A stretch of DNA of 64,000 nucleotides. Origin: an uncultured Verrucomicrobia subdivision 3 bacterium (GTDB lineage Bacteria > Verrucomicrobiota > Verrucomicrobiia > Limisphaerales > UBA11358). Below, in pieces: positions 47,320-56,392 of the stretch. The translations under genes and the position numbers were made by a program. A model generated the notes under the pieces. It did not search any database. It had not been told where the DNA came from and saw only the letters and a program-made list of their open reading frames with translations. The first letter of the stretch is position 1. The number at the start of each line of letters is the position of its first letter. The stretch is from contig CAIQKM010000200.1 of NCBI GenBank assembly GCA_903872345.1, positions 59,885-123,884 on the forward strand. Reading direction: 5' to 3'.

Positions 47320-49458
47320 ATGATGAAAACCTGCTTCCGATTACTGCTCCGGCTGCTGTTCCGCTTTCGGGCGGAAAATCCGGAGGTGTTGAAAACGCCC
47401 GGCCCGGTGCTGTTGATTCCGAACCATCTTTCCTGGCTGGATTGGTTGTTTCTCTGGGTCTGTCTGGAAGATGACTGGAAGTTTGCGGTTTCGAGCGAGA
47501 CGGCGCAACGCAACCGGGTGTTCCGGGCTGTGATGATCAACCGCCATACTTTTCCGATTGAAACGGCTTCGCCCTACGCGGTGAAACGGATGGCGGAATA
47601 CCTCCGGGGCGGCGGGCGGCTGGTGCTGTTTGCCGAAGGCCGGCTTTCGCGGACGGGCAGGCTCATGAAACTGTTCGATGGCACGGGCTTCCTGATTTAT
47701 AAAACGAAGGCCAAGGTAATCACGGCTTGTTTGCGCGGGCCGGAACATCTGCCGTTCTCGCCGAATCCGGACTGGAAAGCCTGTTTTCCACGGGTGACAG
47801 TCCATTTCAGTGCGGCGCAGGTCGGGCCCGAATTGGGGGGCATGCGGGGGATTCGCGCCCGGGCCCGATTGACAGCCTGGCTGCGGGACCGGCTGGTACT
47901 GCAGCAATTTCAAGTGGCGATGGCTTGCGGTCCAGTGAATGTGCTGGCTGCGGTGGCGGCCGCTGCGGGGGACTCGCCTGGCAAAATAATTTTGGAAGAT
48001 GCCACGCAAAAACCGCTGACTTATCGCCAGCTCATGGTCGGGGCCGGAGTGCTGGCGCCGGCGTTGCGCGGGCCGGTCGCGGCTGCGGAAAGGGTGGGCA
48101 TTTTGTTACCGAATGTCACAGCCACGCCGGCGGTGCTGCTGGCGTTGTGGAGCCTGGGCAAGGTGCCGGCGCTGCTGAATTATTCCGCCGGACCGGCGGT
48201 GATGGTGGTTTGCGCCCAACTGGCCGGCTTGAAACAGATGGTTACCTCACGCGCTTTTCTGGAACGCGTCCGACTGGATCCGGCCCTCTTTCTGGCGGCG
48301 GGCATCGGGATGATTTATCTCGAAGACGTGCGGGCTGAGATTACGGTTGGCCGGAAATTGTCGGCACTGATCCGTCAGGTGCTCCGTCCGCGCACGGCCA
48401 TGAGCAGTCCGGCCGGCGCCGGTGACACGGCGGTGATTGTTTTTACGAGCGGATCGGAAGGCGTGCCGAAGGGGGTCGAGCTGACGCACGGCAATGTGCT
48501 GGCCAATATCCGCCAGATGCTGGCGGTGACAGATATCATGGCCACCGACCGTCTGTTCAACTGCCTGCCGCTGTTTCACAGTTTTGGCCTGACGGTGGGG
48601 GTGTTGCTGCCGCTGGTGCGGGGTATCTATGTGTTTCTTTATCCTTCGCCACTGCATTACCGGCTGGTTCCGTCGCTGGTTTATGAACAGGACTGCACGG
48701 TGTTTCTGGGCACGAACACGTTTCTGAACGGCTACGCGCGCAAGGCCCAGCCGTATGACTTTCGCAGTCTGCGGTATTTGTTTGCGGCCGCCGAGAAGGT
48801 GCAGGAAACCACGATGCTTGCCTGGTCGCAACGCTTTGGCGTGCGCGTGCTGGAGGGTTACGGGGCCACTGAGTGCGGGCCGTGCCTGAGTGTGAACACG
48901 CCGATGGAGCCATGCTGCGGATCGGTGGGCCGGTTGCTGCCCGGCATGGAGTGCCGGGTGGAACCAGTGGCCGGGGTGACCGGCGGCGGACGCTTTTTTG
49001 TGCGGGGACCGAACGTGATGAAGGGCTATCTGAATCCCGAGGCGAATGCGGGTTTCCTGGCACTGGGTGGCTGGTACGACACCGGTGACATTGTGAATGT
49101 GGATGAGTCAGGGTACCTGCATATTGTTGGCCGTTTGAAACGCTTTGCGAAGGTGGGCGGCGAGATGGTGAGTCTGGCGGCGGTGGAGGCTGCGCTGGCC
49201 GGGGCTTTTCCGCAATACGGGCTGCGCTGCCAGATTGCGGTCATCACGCGACCGGACGAGGCGCACGGGGAAGCTTTGGTGGCGGTAACCAATGAACCGA
49301 AGCTGACCCTGGACGAGCTGCGCAATGCGGTCAAAGCCGCCGGGTTGTCTAGTTTGAGTGCGCCGGGGGAAATCAAGCAGGTGGCGGAAATTCCCAAGCT
49401 GGGCACGGGCAAGACGGATCATCGCGCGCTCGAGACAATGCTGGCCGGAGCAAAGTAG
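47320..49458 (+). CDS. aas: Aas-like bifunctional acyltransferase / acyl-ACP synthetase
   Basis: The 712-residue protein matches the length and order of E. coli Aas: an N-terminal PlsC-type acyltransferase (about 1-190) and a C-terminal AMP-binding adenylating domain (about 200-705). The acyltransferase shows HLSWLD (H36-x4-D41) and FAEGRLSRTG. The adenylation domain shows VIVFTSGSEGVPKGVELTHG, GYGATECGP, YDTGDIVNVDESGYLHIVGR and a terminal catalytic Lys in LGTGKTDHRAL. It would reacylate lysophospholipid at the inner membrane using activated fatty acid. Codons ATG 47320 and ATG 47323 are both possible starts. The LplT flippase that accompanies Aas in some bacteria is not in the window. Confidence 0.85.
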   Translation: MMKTCFRLLLRLLFRFRAENPEVLKTPGPVLLIPNHLSWLDWLFLWVCLEDDWKFAVSSETAQRNRVFRAVMINRHTFPIETASPYAVKRMAEYLRGGGRLVLFAEGRLSRTGRLMKLFDGTGFLIYKTKAKVITACLRGPEHLPFSPNPDWKACFPRVTVHFSAAQVGPELGGMRGIRARARLTAWLRDRLVLQQFQVAMACGPVNVLAAVAAAAGDSPGKIILEDATQKPLTYRQLMVGAGVLAPALRGPVAAAERVGILLPNVTATPAVLLALWSLGKVPALLNYSAGPAVMVVCAQLAGLKQMVTSRAFLERVRLDPALFLAAGIGMIYLEDVRAEITVGRKLSALIRQVLRPRTAMSSPAGAGDTAVIVFTSGSEGVPKGVELTHGNVLANIRQMLAVTDIMATDRLFNCLPLFHSFGLTVGVLLPLVRGIYVFLYPSPLHYRLVPSLVYEQDCTVFLGTNTFLNGYARKAQPYDFRSLRYLFAAAEKVQETTMLAWSQRFGVRVLEGYGATECGPCLSVNTPMEPCCGSVGRLLPGMECRVEPVAGVTGGGRFFVRGPNVMKGYLNPEANAGFLALGGWYDTGDIVNVDESGYLHIVGRLKRFAKVGGEMVSLAAVEAALAGAFPQYGLRCQIAVITRPDEAHGEALVAVTNEPKLTLDELRNAVKAAGLSSLSAPGEIKQVAEIPKLGTGKTDHRALETMLAGAK

Positions 49459-49529
49459 ACATTCAATTTGCAATGGGCAATTGTGGTAATGTTATAGACG
49501 TTTGACGCGGGGAGTGAATTAATTTCAAC

Positions 49530-49616
49530 CACGGATGAACACGGATTTTCACGGATGAGGGAAGGGCAAACGAAGGGAAAAATGGGGAAACATCCAACAT
49601 CGAACGCCCAACATCC
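49530..49616. repeat. dispersed short repeats (copy 2 and 'cacggatg' type)
   Basis: The gap 49459-49634 contains ACCACGGATGAACACGGATT, then TTCACGGATGAGG (49531-49560), and AACATCCAACATCGAACGCC, then CAACATCC (49584-49616). The latter matches 46395-46430. Both are typical low-complexity dispersed repeats rather than genes. They border the transposase remnant. Confidence 0.6.
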
Positions 49617-49634
49617 ATTGAATAATGCTGTCGT

Positions 49635-50085
49635 TTAATGGGATGCATTAATCGAAAAACCTGTCGAGACGCCCAGCACCAATCCCAAGGTGTCCACCAG
49701 CAGGAAACGCTTGCGGCCCTTGGTTTTCTTGGCGGCATCGTAGCCGACGGGGCCGCCGTGGGCGCTGGCGTGTACGGTCTGACTGTCGAGACTGGCGCCG
49801 GTAGGGTGGGCGTGTTTGCCAACGGTCTGGCGCAGCTTGGCGCGGAGGCGGTGGTTGAGCCGGGCCAGCAGGTCGGTGCGTGACCACTGGCGGAAATGGT
49901 GATAGACCGTCGGCCAGGGCGGGAAATTGTTGGGCAGGAGCCGCCACTGGGCGCCGGTCTTGACCAGATAGAGGATGGCTTTGAGGACGCCGCGCAGGGC
50001 GGTGCGCGGCCAGCCACGCTTTTTGGCGGCGGGCAGGAAGCGGCGCAGCAAGTGCCATTATTCCGTCGTATCCGGTTTGGGTGAG
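49635..50085 (-). pseudogene. truncated IS5-family transposase remnant
   Basis: On the minus strand the frame WHLLRRFLPAAKKRGWPRTA, VLKAILYLVKTGAQWRLLPN, FPPWPTVYHHFRQW is the N-terminal half of an IS5-family transposase, reaching the catalytic SLDSQTVHAS and LLVDTLGLVLGVS stretches. It then breaks off and ends in unrelated TGFSINASH. The expected start SDTTDxQW has become PDTTE-stop-W at 50058, so a nonsense codon separates the head. Neither an intact C-terminal DDE end nor clear terminal repeats are visible. The remnant lies between the aas gene and the 84-residue gene. Confidence 0.75.
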
Positions 50086-50312
50086 CGCTGGTCATTGCGG
50101 CGGTAAATGGGACGGACGAAGGAACCGGATTGGAAACCGGCGGGGCCGTCCCACAATTCGAAACCGGCGAGACCATCGGTGGTGAAATCCCCGGCCACCG
50201 CCACCTCATTCCATTTCAGCAGCCGCAAGCGGCTGGCGGTCATGGGTGGAGGGGGAATGACGGGCTCGGGAACGGGCGATAGGTCGGGGATGAATTCGTG
50301 ATGCGGTTTCAT
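50058..50312 (-). CDS. small protein of unknown function with an IS5-derived C-terminus
   Basis: This 84-residue frame starts at ATG 50312 on the minus strand. Residues 1-70 (including RLRLLKWNEVAVAGDF and GFELWDGPAGFQSGSFVRPI) are of no family I can name. The last residues (QRSPKPDTTE) read into the transposase remnant, so the end was probably replaced by the insertion. It has a divergent copy of the 20-21-bp element 37 bases upstream of its start (50350-50366), in mirror position to the copy that precedes the cyclic-nucleotide-binding gene. Confidence 0.45.
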   Translation of the reverse strand: MKPHHEFIPDLSPVPEPVIPPPPMTASRLRLLKWNEVAVAGDFTTDGLAGFELWDGPAGFQSGSFVRPIYRRNDQRSPKPDTTE

Positions 50313-50349
50313 GGGTGGGGCCGAAGATAATCCAATCCCGGCAAATGGG

Positions 50350-50366
50350 CCATGGGGTGTAACCCG
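50350..50366 (-). promoter_or_regulatory. 20-21-bp element, site B- (divergent copy)
   Basis: On the minus strand the sequence reads CGGGT-TAC-ACCCCAT-GG, matching the first 17 positions of the shared element; the GGTAA end is replaced by GGCCC. It is 24 bases from the plus-strand copy at 50391, so the two form an inverted pair in the divergent gap. Confidence 0.55.
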
Positions 50367-50390
50367 GCATTATATTGGGCCAGGAGGGAG

Positions 50391-50410
50391 CGGGTAACAC
50401 CCCATGGTAA
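50391..50410 (+). promoter_or_regulatory. 20-21-bp element, site B+
   Basis: CGGGT-AAC-ACCCCAT-GGTAA lies 51 bases before the cyclic-nucleotide-binding gene. Together with sites at 46506 and 58242 it defines the consensus CGGGT-N3-ACCCCAT-(N)-GGTAA. Confidence 0.65.
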
Positions 50411-50461
50411 AAAGAAGATGGGCAAGGGTATGTTTACCAAGATGAAGGTGACCAACCATTT

Positions 50462-51016
50462 GTGACCGCGAATCCACTCGAAGAATCGGCGGCGGCTCCG
50501 AAGCAGCCTACGGTTTCCACGACCGGGCCAGGTAATGCGGCATCGCCGGAGCTTTACCGGTTGGTGGAGCAGCAGCCTTTTTTCCGAGGTTTAGATGCCC
50601 GGCAAGTGCAAGTGCTGGCGGATTCGGCGATGGTTATGAATTTCGAGACCGGGCAGGTGATTTTTCAACAGGGCAGTCCGGCGAACCGCTTTTATCTCAT
50701 CCTGGAAGGGCAGGCGGTGTTGGAAGCGGAGTTGCCTGATCAAAACACGATTTCCATCCAAACCCTCGGGCCAGGCGATGACTTGGGCTGGTCGTGGCTG
50801 TTTCCCCCTTATTCCACGCAATTAAGCGCCCGTGCGCTGGCACCCACAAAGACATTATTTTTCTATGGCACGCGGTTGCGGGAGCAGTGCGAACAGGATC
50901 ATGAACTGGGCTATCAGATCATGAGCCGGATTGTGGAAGTGGCGACGCGTTGTCTCCAGATGATGCAGGGGCGGCTGATGGAATATGCGGATCCCAACAA
51001 TTACACTAAACGATGA
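50462..51016 (+). CDS. cyclic nucleotide-binding domain protein without DNA-binding HTH
   Basis: GTG 50462 starts a 184-residue protein with one cNMP-binding domain (about 30-150): QQPFFRGLDARQVQVLADSA, GQVIFQQGSPANRFYLILEG, DDLGWSWLF. Crp/Fnr proteins have an HTH of about 70-80 residues after this domain; here only a helical tail of about 35 residues remains (RIVEVATRCLQMMQGRLMEY), so it probably acts by protein-protein contact rather than by DNA binding. It opens a translationally coupled run: its TGA overlaps the ATG of the DUF2243 gene (ATGA). The plus-strand regulatory element lies just upstream. Confidence 0.82.
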   Translation: MTANPLEESAAAPKQPTVSTTGPGNAASPELYRLVEQQPFFRGLDARQVQVLADSAMVMNFETGQVIFQQGSPANRFYLILEGQAVLEAELPDQNTISIQTLGPGDDLGWSWLFPPYSTQLSARALAPTKTLFFYGTRLREQCEQDHELGYQIMSRIVEVATRCLQMMQGRLMEYADPNNYTKR

Positions 51017-51573
51017 ACGTATCTCCCATTGAATCTCCGGCGGCGACCAGCATGACTCCGGAGTTGGTGAACATTACCGGTCGGCGCAACAAGGAATTGG
51101 TATGGGCGGGGATCGTGCTGGGCATGGGCTTTGGTGGTTTGGCGGACGGCATCGTCTTGCACCAGATACTGGGGTGGCATCATCTGGTGTGTTACACGTT
51201 GAATTGCCAGCCGACGTCGGTGGCGCAGTTGCTGCATGAAAACACCCAGGATGGTTTTTTTCATCTGGGCCTCTGGCTGTTAACGCTTGCGGGGGTGGCA
51301 ATGCTGTTCCGGGCGGCGCGCCCCGTCGGCGGTTTGTGGCGGGGGCGGGTTTTGGCCGGATCCATGCTCGCGGGTTCCGGGCTGTTTAATTTTTTTGAGG
51401 GACTCCTGAATCATCAGATTCTCGGCATACATCATGTGCTGCCGGGGAGTCCGCACCAATTTTTGTGGGACATGCTTTATCTGAGCAACGGGGTTTTGTT
51501 TTTTGTGGCGGGGATGTGGCTGGCCAGAGGCGGTTTAACCGCTGATGCCAGCCTTCCAATTCATGAGCAATGA
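51013..51573 (+). CDS. DUF2243 membrane protein
   Basis: The 186-residue protein has four likely membrane helices and the DUF2243 signature WAGIVLGMGFGGLADGIVLH, followed by QILGWHH, and a second FFEGLLNHQILGIHHVLPGS stretch. Conserved His residues inside the membrane part suggest metal or proton chemistry, but the function is unknown. Start ATG 51013 overlaps the stop of the cyclic-nucleotide-binding gene by four bases (ATGA), a sign of translational coupling. Confidence 0.85.
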   Translation: MNVSPIESPAATSMTPELVNITGRRNKELVWAGIVLGMGFGGLADGIVLHQILGWHHLVCYTLNCQPTSVAQLLHENTQDGFFHLGLWLLTLAGVAMLFRAARPVGGLWRGRVLAGSMLAGSGLFNFFEGLLNHQILGIHHVLPGSPHQFLWDMLYLSNGVLFFVAGMWLARGGLTADASLPIHEQ

Positions 51574-52069
51574 CCCGGCCATTAATTTTCCACCCGGTCC
51601 GTTTCGGACGTGCAAAACCATTGGCATGGCGGCGGATCATGGCGGGTTTGTGCTAAAATCCTACCTGACCGGGAGGTTGCGCGGGGCGGGGTATGAGGTG
51701 GTCGATTTTGGCGACCGGCAGTTCAATGCGGAGGACGATTATCCGGATTATATCGTGCCGCTGGCGCGGGCGGTGGCGGCGGGGGAAGTGGATCGGGGCG
51801 TGGCGATTTGCGGGAGCGGGGTGGGGGCGACGATTACCGCGAACAAGGTGGCAGGTGTCCGGGCGTGTCTGATTCAAGATGCTTTTTCCGCGCGGCAAGG
51901 CGTGGCGGATGATGATCTGAATGTCATCTGCCTGGGCGGGCATACGGTGGCGCAGGCGCAGGCCTGGGAACTGGTGCAAATTTTTCTGGCGGCGCGGTAC
52001 AGCGGAGTGGCGCGGCATGGTCGCCGATTGGCAAAAGTGGCGGAGTTGGAAACTTTTTTAAAATCATGA
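51563..52069 (+). CDS. rpiB: ribose-5-phosphate isomerase B (RpiB/LacAB family)
   Basis: The enzyme interconverts ribose 5-phosphate and ribulose 5-phosphate. The fold is shown by KTIGMAADHGGFVLKSYL, GYEVVDFGD, and the catalytic C83 in VAICGSGVGATITANK (numbered from ATG 51563; ATG 51545 is an alternative). Most RpiB have CGTGIG; here it is CGSGVG. The family also contains LacA/LacB (galactose-6-phosphate isomerase), so the assignment is by context: it is beside phosphoglucomutase and phosphoketolase. The start overlaps the end of the DUF2243 gene and its stop overlaps the pgm start (ATGA), so the three are translationally linked. Confidence 0.85.
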   Translation: MSNDPAINFPPGPFRTCKTIGMAADHGGFVLKSYLTGRLRGAGYEVVDFGDRQFNAEDDYPDYIVPLARAVAAGEVDRGVAICGSGVGATITANKVAGVRACLIQDAFSARQGVADDDLNVICLGGHTVAQAQAWELVQIFLAARYSGVARHGRRLAKVAELETFLKS

Positions 52070-53796
52070 AAATCAATCCTCTCGCCGGTCAGCCGGCCCG
52101 GCCGAACCTGCTGGTGGATGTGGCACGACTGGTGACGGCTTATTTCAGCGAGACGCCCGATCCGGCGGTGCCGGCGCAGCGGGTGGCGTTCGGCACTTCG
52201 GGTCACCGGGGCTCGGCGTTTCGCCGGTCGTTTAATGAGGCGCACATATTGGCAATAACGCAGGCGATCTGCCGTCAGCGTGAGCAGCAGGGAGTGGATG
52301 GGCCGCTATTTCTGGGGATGGACACGCACGCTCTTTCGGTGCCGGCCCGGGCGACGGCGATGGAGGTGTTGGCGGCGAACGGGGTGACGGTGATGCTGGC
52401 GGAAGAGGATGAGTACACCCCGACGCCGGTGATTTCCCATGCCATCCTGGCGTACAATCGCGGCCGGAAACATGGGCTGGCGGATGGCATTGTGATTACG
52501 CCGTCGCATAATCCGCCACCGGATGGGGGATTTAAATATAATCCGCCGAACGGCGGTCCGGCGGACACGGGAGATACGGGCTGCATCGAACGGATTGCGA
52601 ATGAATTTCTGGAGGCGAAGCTGGTGGGCGTGAAGCGCATGTCGTTGGCGCGGGCATTGCAGGCCGGTTCGACACACCGGCATGATTATGTGAGTGCGTA
52701 TGTGGCGGATCTGGGCAATGTGGTGGACATGGAGGTGATCCGCAGCGCAAAACTGCACCTGGGAGTTGACCCGCTGGGCGGCGCGGGGGTGCATTATTGG
52801 GCACGCATTGCCGAGCGGCATGGATTGAATTTGACAGTGGTGAGCGAGGTGGTGGACGAGACGTTTCGATCTATGACGGTGGATTGGGATGGGCGGATTC
52901 GCATGGATCCGTCGTCGCCGTATGCGATGCAGCGACTGATTGCGATGAAGGACAGGTTTGCCCTTTCATTTGCGTGCGACACGGATCATGACCGGCATGG
53001 GATCGTAACGAACAGCGCGGGGTTGCTGCCGCCGAATCATTATCTGTGCGTGATGATACATGAGCTGTTCAAGCATCGGCCGGAGTGGGGGCGGGGCGCG
53101 GCGGTGGGCAAGACGATGGTGAGCAGCGGAATGATTGACCGGATCGCGGCAAAACTGGGGCGAAAATTGTACGAGGTGCCGGTAGGCTTCAAGTGGTTCG
53201 TGGGTGGACTGTTGGATGGCAGTCTGGCGTTTGCGGGGGAAGAGAGTGCGGGGGCCACGTTTGCGCGGCGGGATGGCAGCGTCTGGACGACGGACAAGGA
53301 CGGCATGGTGCCGGCGTTGCTGGCGGCGGAAATCACGGCGCGGCGCGGGCTGGATCCCGGCGGGGTTTACCGGGAGCTGACGGATGAATTTGGCGAGCCG
53401 TTCACTGAGCGGCGCGATGCGCCGGCCACGCCGGCGCAGCAAAAGTTGTTGCGCGAGCTTACGCCGCAACAAGTGCGAAACACGGAGCTGGCGGGGGAGA
53501 AAATTGTGGCGGTATTGACCCGGGCGCCGGGGAATGGCGCGGCGATTGGCGGAGTGAAAGTAGTGACGGCGAACGGGTGGTTTGCGGCGCGGCCTTCGGG
53601 CACGGAGGCGATTTATAAAATTTACGCGGAGAGCTTTCTAAACTCGGACCATCTGGGCCGGATATTGGAGGAGGCACAGGCGATGGTGGACGACGTGCTG
53701 GCAGGGCAGGGCGGCGGGCCGGTGGGGCAGGCCATTCATCAGCACACGAGCCGGGAAGCAAAGGAAGAATGGCGGAGCGAAGGGAATCCCAACTGA
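52066..53796 (+). CDS. pgm: phosphoglucomutase (alpha-D-glucose phosphate-specific)
   Basis: The 576-residue enzyme interconverts glucose 1-phosphate and glucose 6-phosphate in the cytoplasm. Motifs of the alpha-phosphohexomutase superfamily are all present: RVAFGTSGHRG (N-terminal), catalytic S147 in VITPSHNPP, metal-binding DTDHDRHG (about 305-312), sugar-binding GEESAGATF (about 390-398), and C-terminal RPSGTEAIYKIY. The length fits the bacterial Pgm subgroup. It receives glucose 1-phosphate from the alpha-glucan phosphorylase encoded 42 bases downstream. Confidence 0.95.
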   Translation: MKINPLAGQPARPNLLVDVARLVTAYFSETPDPAVPAQRVAFGTSGHRGSAFRRSFNEAHILAITQAICRQREQQGVDGPLFLGMDTHALSVPARATAMEVLAANGVTVMLAEEDEYTPTPVISHAILAYNRGRKHGLADGIVITPSHNPPPDGGFKYNPPNGGPADTGDTGCIERIANEFLEAKLVGVKRMSLARALQAGSTHRHDYVSAYVADLGNVVDMEVIRSAKLHLGVDPLGGAGVHYWARIAERHGLNLTVVSEVVDETFRSMTVDWDGRIRMDPSSPYAMQRLIAMKDRFALSFACDTDHDRHGIVTNSAGLLPPNHYLCVMIHELFKHRPEWGRGAAVGKTMVSSGMIDRIAAKLGRKLYEVPVGFKWFVGGLLDGSLAFAGEESAGATFARRDGSVWTTDKDGMVPALLAAEITARRGLDPGGVYRELTDEFGEPFTERRDAPATPAQQKLLRELTPQQVRNTELAGEKIVAVLTRAPGNGAAIGGVKVVTANGWFAARPSGTEAIYKIYAESFLNSDHLGRILEEAQAMVDDVLAGQGGGPVGQAIHQHTSREAKEEWRSEGNPN

Positions 53797-53838
53797 TGAC
53801 ACTATTATTTCACAGCGAATTGCATTTTAGGAACAACC

Positions 53839-56385
53839 ATGAGTGAGCCAAGCCCCGCGGGCGTGCCGAATTACAGTCCGTTTCCGACGGATATAGAGGG
53901 GATTCATGCTTTGGCGCGGCTGGCGCTGGACATGCGGTGGTCGTGGAATCACGCGACGGATGAAGTCTGGCGGCGGCTGGATCCGACCCTGTGGGAACTG
54001 ACGCAAAATCCGTGGGTGGTGCTGCAAACGGTTTCGCCGGACAAGTTGAGAAGCGCTCTGGCGGATCCTACCTTTCGCAAGATCGCGGATGACTTGGTGC
54101 GGGCGGGGAAACAGGCGGAGGAGAAACCGGCGTGGTTTCAACAGCGTCATGCCGGGTCGCCGTTAAGCGGCGTGGCGTACTTCAGCCTGGAGTTCATGCT
54201 GAGCGAGGCGCTGCCGATTTATTCGGGCGGCTTGGGGAATGTGGCGGGGGATCAATTGAAGGCGGCCAGCGATTTGGGCGTGCCGGTGGTAGGGGTGGGG
54301 CTGTTATATCAGCAGGGATATTTCCGGCAGTTGATTGACCAGGAGGGCCGGCAGCAGGCGCTGTATCCGTACAACGATCCGGGGCAGTTGCCGATCACAC
54401 CGCTGCGGCAACCGAACGGGGAATGGTTGCGCTTGGAAATTGCGCTGCCGGGATATTCGGTTTGGCTGCGGGCGTGGCAGGTGCAGGTGGGACGGGTGAA
54501 ATTATATTTATTGGACAGCAATGACGCGGCGAATTATCCGGCGCACCGGGGCATTACGAGCGAGCTGTATGGCGGCGGGCCGGAATTGCGGCTGAAGCAG
54601 GAAATGCTGCTGGGAATCGGCGGCTGGCGGCTGCTGACAGCTTTGGGTATCCGTCCGGAGGTCTGTCATTTGAATGAGGGGCATGCGGCGCTGGCGGTGC
54701 TGGAGCGGGCGCACGGGTTTATGGTGGAGAATGGGGTGTCCTTCGAAGTGGCGCTGGCGGTGACGCGGGCGGGAAATTTATTTACCACGCACACGGCGGT
54801 GGCGGCGGGGTTTGACCGGTTTGTGCCGGCGCTGGTGGAACAATATCTGGGCCGTTACGCGGATCAGAAGCTGGGGATTGGCCTCAAGGATTTACTGGCA
54901 CTGGGGCGGCTGAATCCGGAAGACGCGACGGAGAGTTTCAACATGGCTTACCTGGCAATCCGGGGGAGCGGGGCGGTGACAGGAGTGAGCCGGCTGCATG
55001 GGCAGGTGAGCCGTCATCTGTTTGAGCCGGTTTTTCCGCGCTGGCCGACGCCGGAAGTGCCGGTGGGGCACGTGACAAACGGGGTGCATATGCCGACGTG
55101 GGATTCGGCGGCGGCGGACGAACTCTGGACGCAGGCCTGCGGAAAGGATCGCTGGCTGGGGATGGCGGATAATCTGGAGCGGGACATTCGTAAAGTGTCG
55201 GACACCGTGCTGTGGCAGTTCCGCGTGGCCACCCGGAAGTCGCTGGTGGAATACGCCCGGCAGCGGCTGGCCCGGCAACTGGCCACGACGGGCGGATCAT
55301 ACGATGAGGTGGAGGCGACGGGACAACGGTTTGATCCGAATGTTTTGACGCTGGGGTTCGCCCGGCGTTTTGCGTCGTATAAGCGGCCCAATCTGCTGTT
55401 GCATGATCCGGAAAGGCTGTTGCGTATTCTGACGAATCCGGAACGGCCGGTGCAATTGATCATTGCGGGCAAGGCGCATCCGGCGGATCGGGAGGGACAG
55501 GAATTGATCCGGGCATGGATTCAATTCATCCACCGGCCCGAAGCGCGGGCGCACGTGATATTTCTCAGTGACTATGACATGCATCTGACCGCCCGGCTGG
55601 TGCGCGGGGTGGATGTGTGGATTAACACGCCCCGGCGGCCGTGGGAAGCGTGCGGCACGAGCGGCATGAAAGTGCTGGTGAACGGCGGCCTCAATCTTTC
55701 GGAACTGGACGGCTGGTGGGCGGAGGCGTATGTGCCCGATCTAGGCTGGGCGCTGGGTGACGGCAAGGAACACGGCGAAGATTCAGATTGGGATAATGCG
55801 GAAGCGGAGATGCTGTATGAACGGTTGGAACGCGAAACCATTCCGGAATTTTATGACCGTGACAGCAGCGACATTCCCCGCAAATGGGTGGCACGGATGC
55901 GGGAGAGCATGGCGCGGCTGACGCCACGGTTCTCGGCGGATCGCACAGTGCGAGAATATACGGAGCAACAGTATTTGCCGCTGGCGGCGAGTTATCGTCG
56001 GCGGGCGGAGAACAAAGGCGAGGCCGGCGGGCGCATCGTTAATTGGCGCCGTCAACTGGAGCAGAAATGGGCGGCTCTGCACTTTGGCGAGTTGAAGGTG
56101 GAAACGCGCGAGGGGCGGCATTTTTTCGAGGTTTATGTCTGTCTCAATGACCTGGATCCGCAGGCGGTGCGGGTGGAGCTATATGCCGACGGCGTGGCGG
56201 GTGGTGAGGCGCTGCGGCAGGAGATGACGAGGTCAACGGCAGAGGGTGGTCAACCGGGATGGTACCGGTTCAACGCGGCGGTGCCGGCGACGCGAGCGGC
56301 GGAGGACGCAACCGTGAGGTTGCTGCCACACTGTGACGGGGTGGCGGTTCCGCTGGAAGAGGCGAGAATTCACTGGCGGGGATGA
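53839..56385 (+). CDS. glgP: alpha-glucan (glycogen) phosphorylase
   Basis: The 848-residue GT35 enzyme releases glucose 1-phosphate from glycogen using phosphate. An N-terminal DUF3417 domain (about 15-125, LARLALDMRWSWNHATDEVW) marks the short GlgP type. VAYFSLEFMLSEALPIYSGG, LNEGHAALA and the PLP-binding K611 in EACGTSGMKVLVNGGLNLSE are present. The start is preceded by AGGAACAA, a plausible ribosome-binding site. It connects glycogen to Pgm and thus to the phosphoketolase genes. The HAD gene begins 8 bases after its stop. Confidence 0.93.
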   Translation: MSEPSPAGVPNYSPFPTDIEGIHALARLALDMRWSWNHATDEVWRRLDPTLWELTQNPWVVLQTVSPDKLRSALADPTFRKIADDLVRAGKQAEEKPAWFQQRHAGSPLSGVAYFSLEFMLSEALPIYSGGLGNVAGDQLKAASDLGVPVVGVGLLYQQGYFRQLIDQEGRQQALYPYNDPGQLPITPLRQPNGEWLRLEIALPGYSVWLRAWQVQVGRVKLYLLDSNDAANYPAHRGITSELYGGGPELRLKQEMLLGIGGWRLLTALGIRPEVCHLNEGHAALAVLERAHGFMVENGVSFEVALAVTRAGNLFTTHTAVAAGFDRFVPALVEQYLGRYADQKLGIGLKDLLALGRLNPEDATESFNMAYLAIRGSGAVTGVSRLHGQVSRHLFEPVFPRWPTPEVPVGHVTNGVHMPTWDSAAADELWTQACGKDRWLGMADNLERDIRKVSDTVLWQFRVATRKSLVEYARQRLARQLATTGGSYDEVEATGQRFDPNVLTLGFARRFASYKRPNLLLHDPERLLRILTNPERPVQLIIAGKAHPADREGQELIRAWIQFIHRPEARAHVIFLSDYDMHLTARLVRGVDVWINTPRRPWEACGTSGMKVLVNGGLNLSELDGWWAEAYVPDLGWALGDGKEHGEDSDWDNAEAEMLYERLERETIPEFYDRDSSDIPRKWVARMRESMARLTPRFSADRTVREYTEQQYLPLAASYRRRAENKGEAGGRIVNWRRQLEQKWAALHFGELKVETREGRHFFEVYVCLNDLDPQAVRVELYADGVAGGEALRQEMTRSTAEGGQPGWYRFNAAVPATRAAEDATVRLLPHCDGVAVPLEEARIHWRG

Positions 56386-56392
56386 TTTCATA

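Noticed and set aside
54000..54012. GACGCAAAAT inside the glgP gene
   Set aside because: It is coding sequence (TQNPW) without a partner half-site at the 21-bp spacing.
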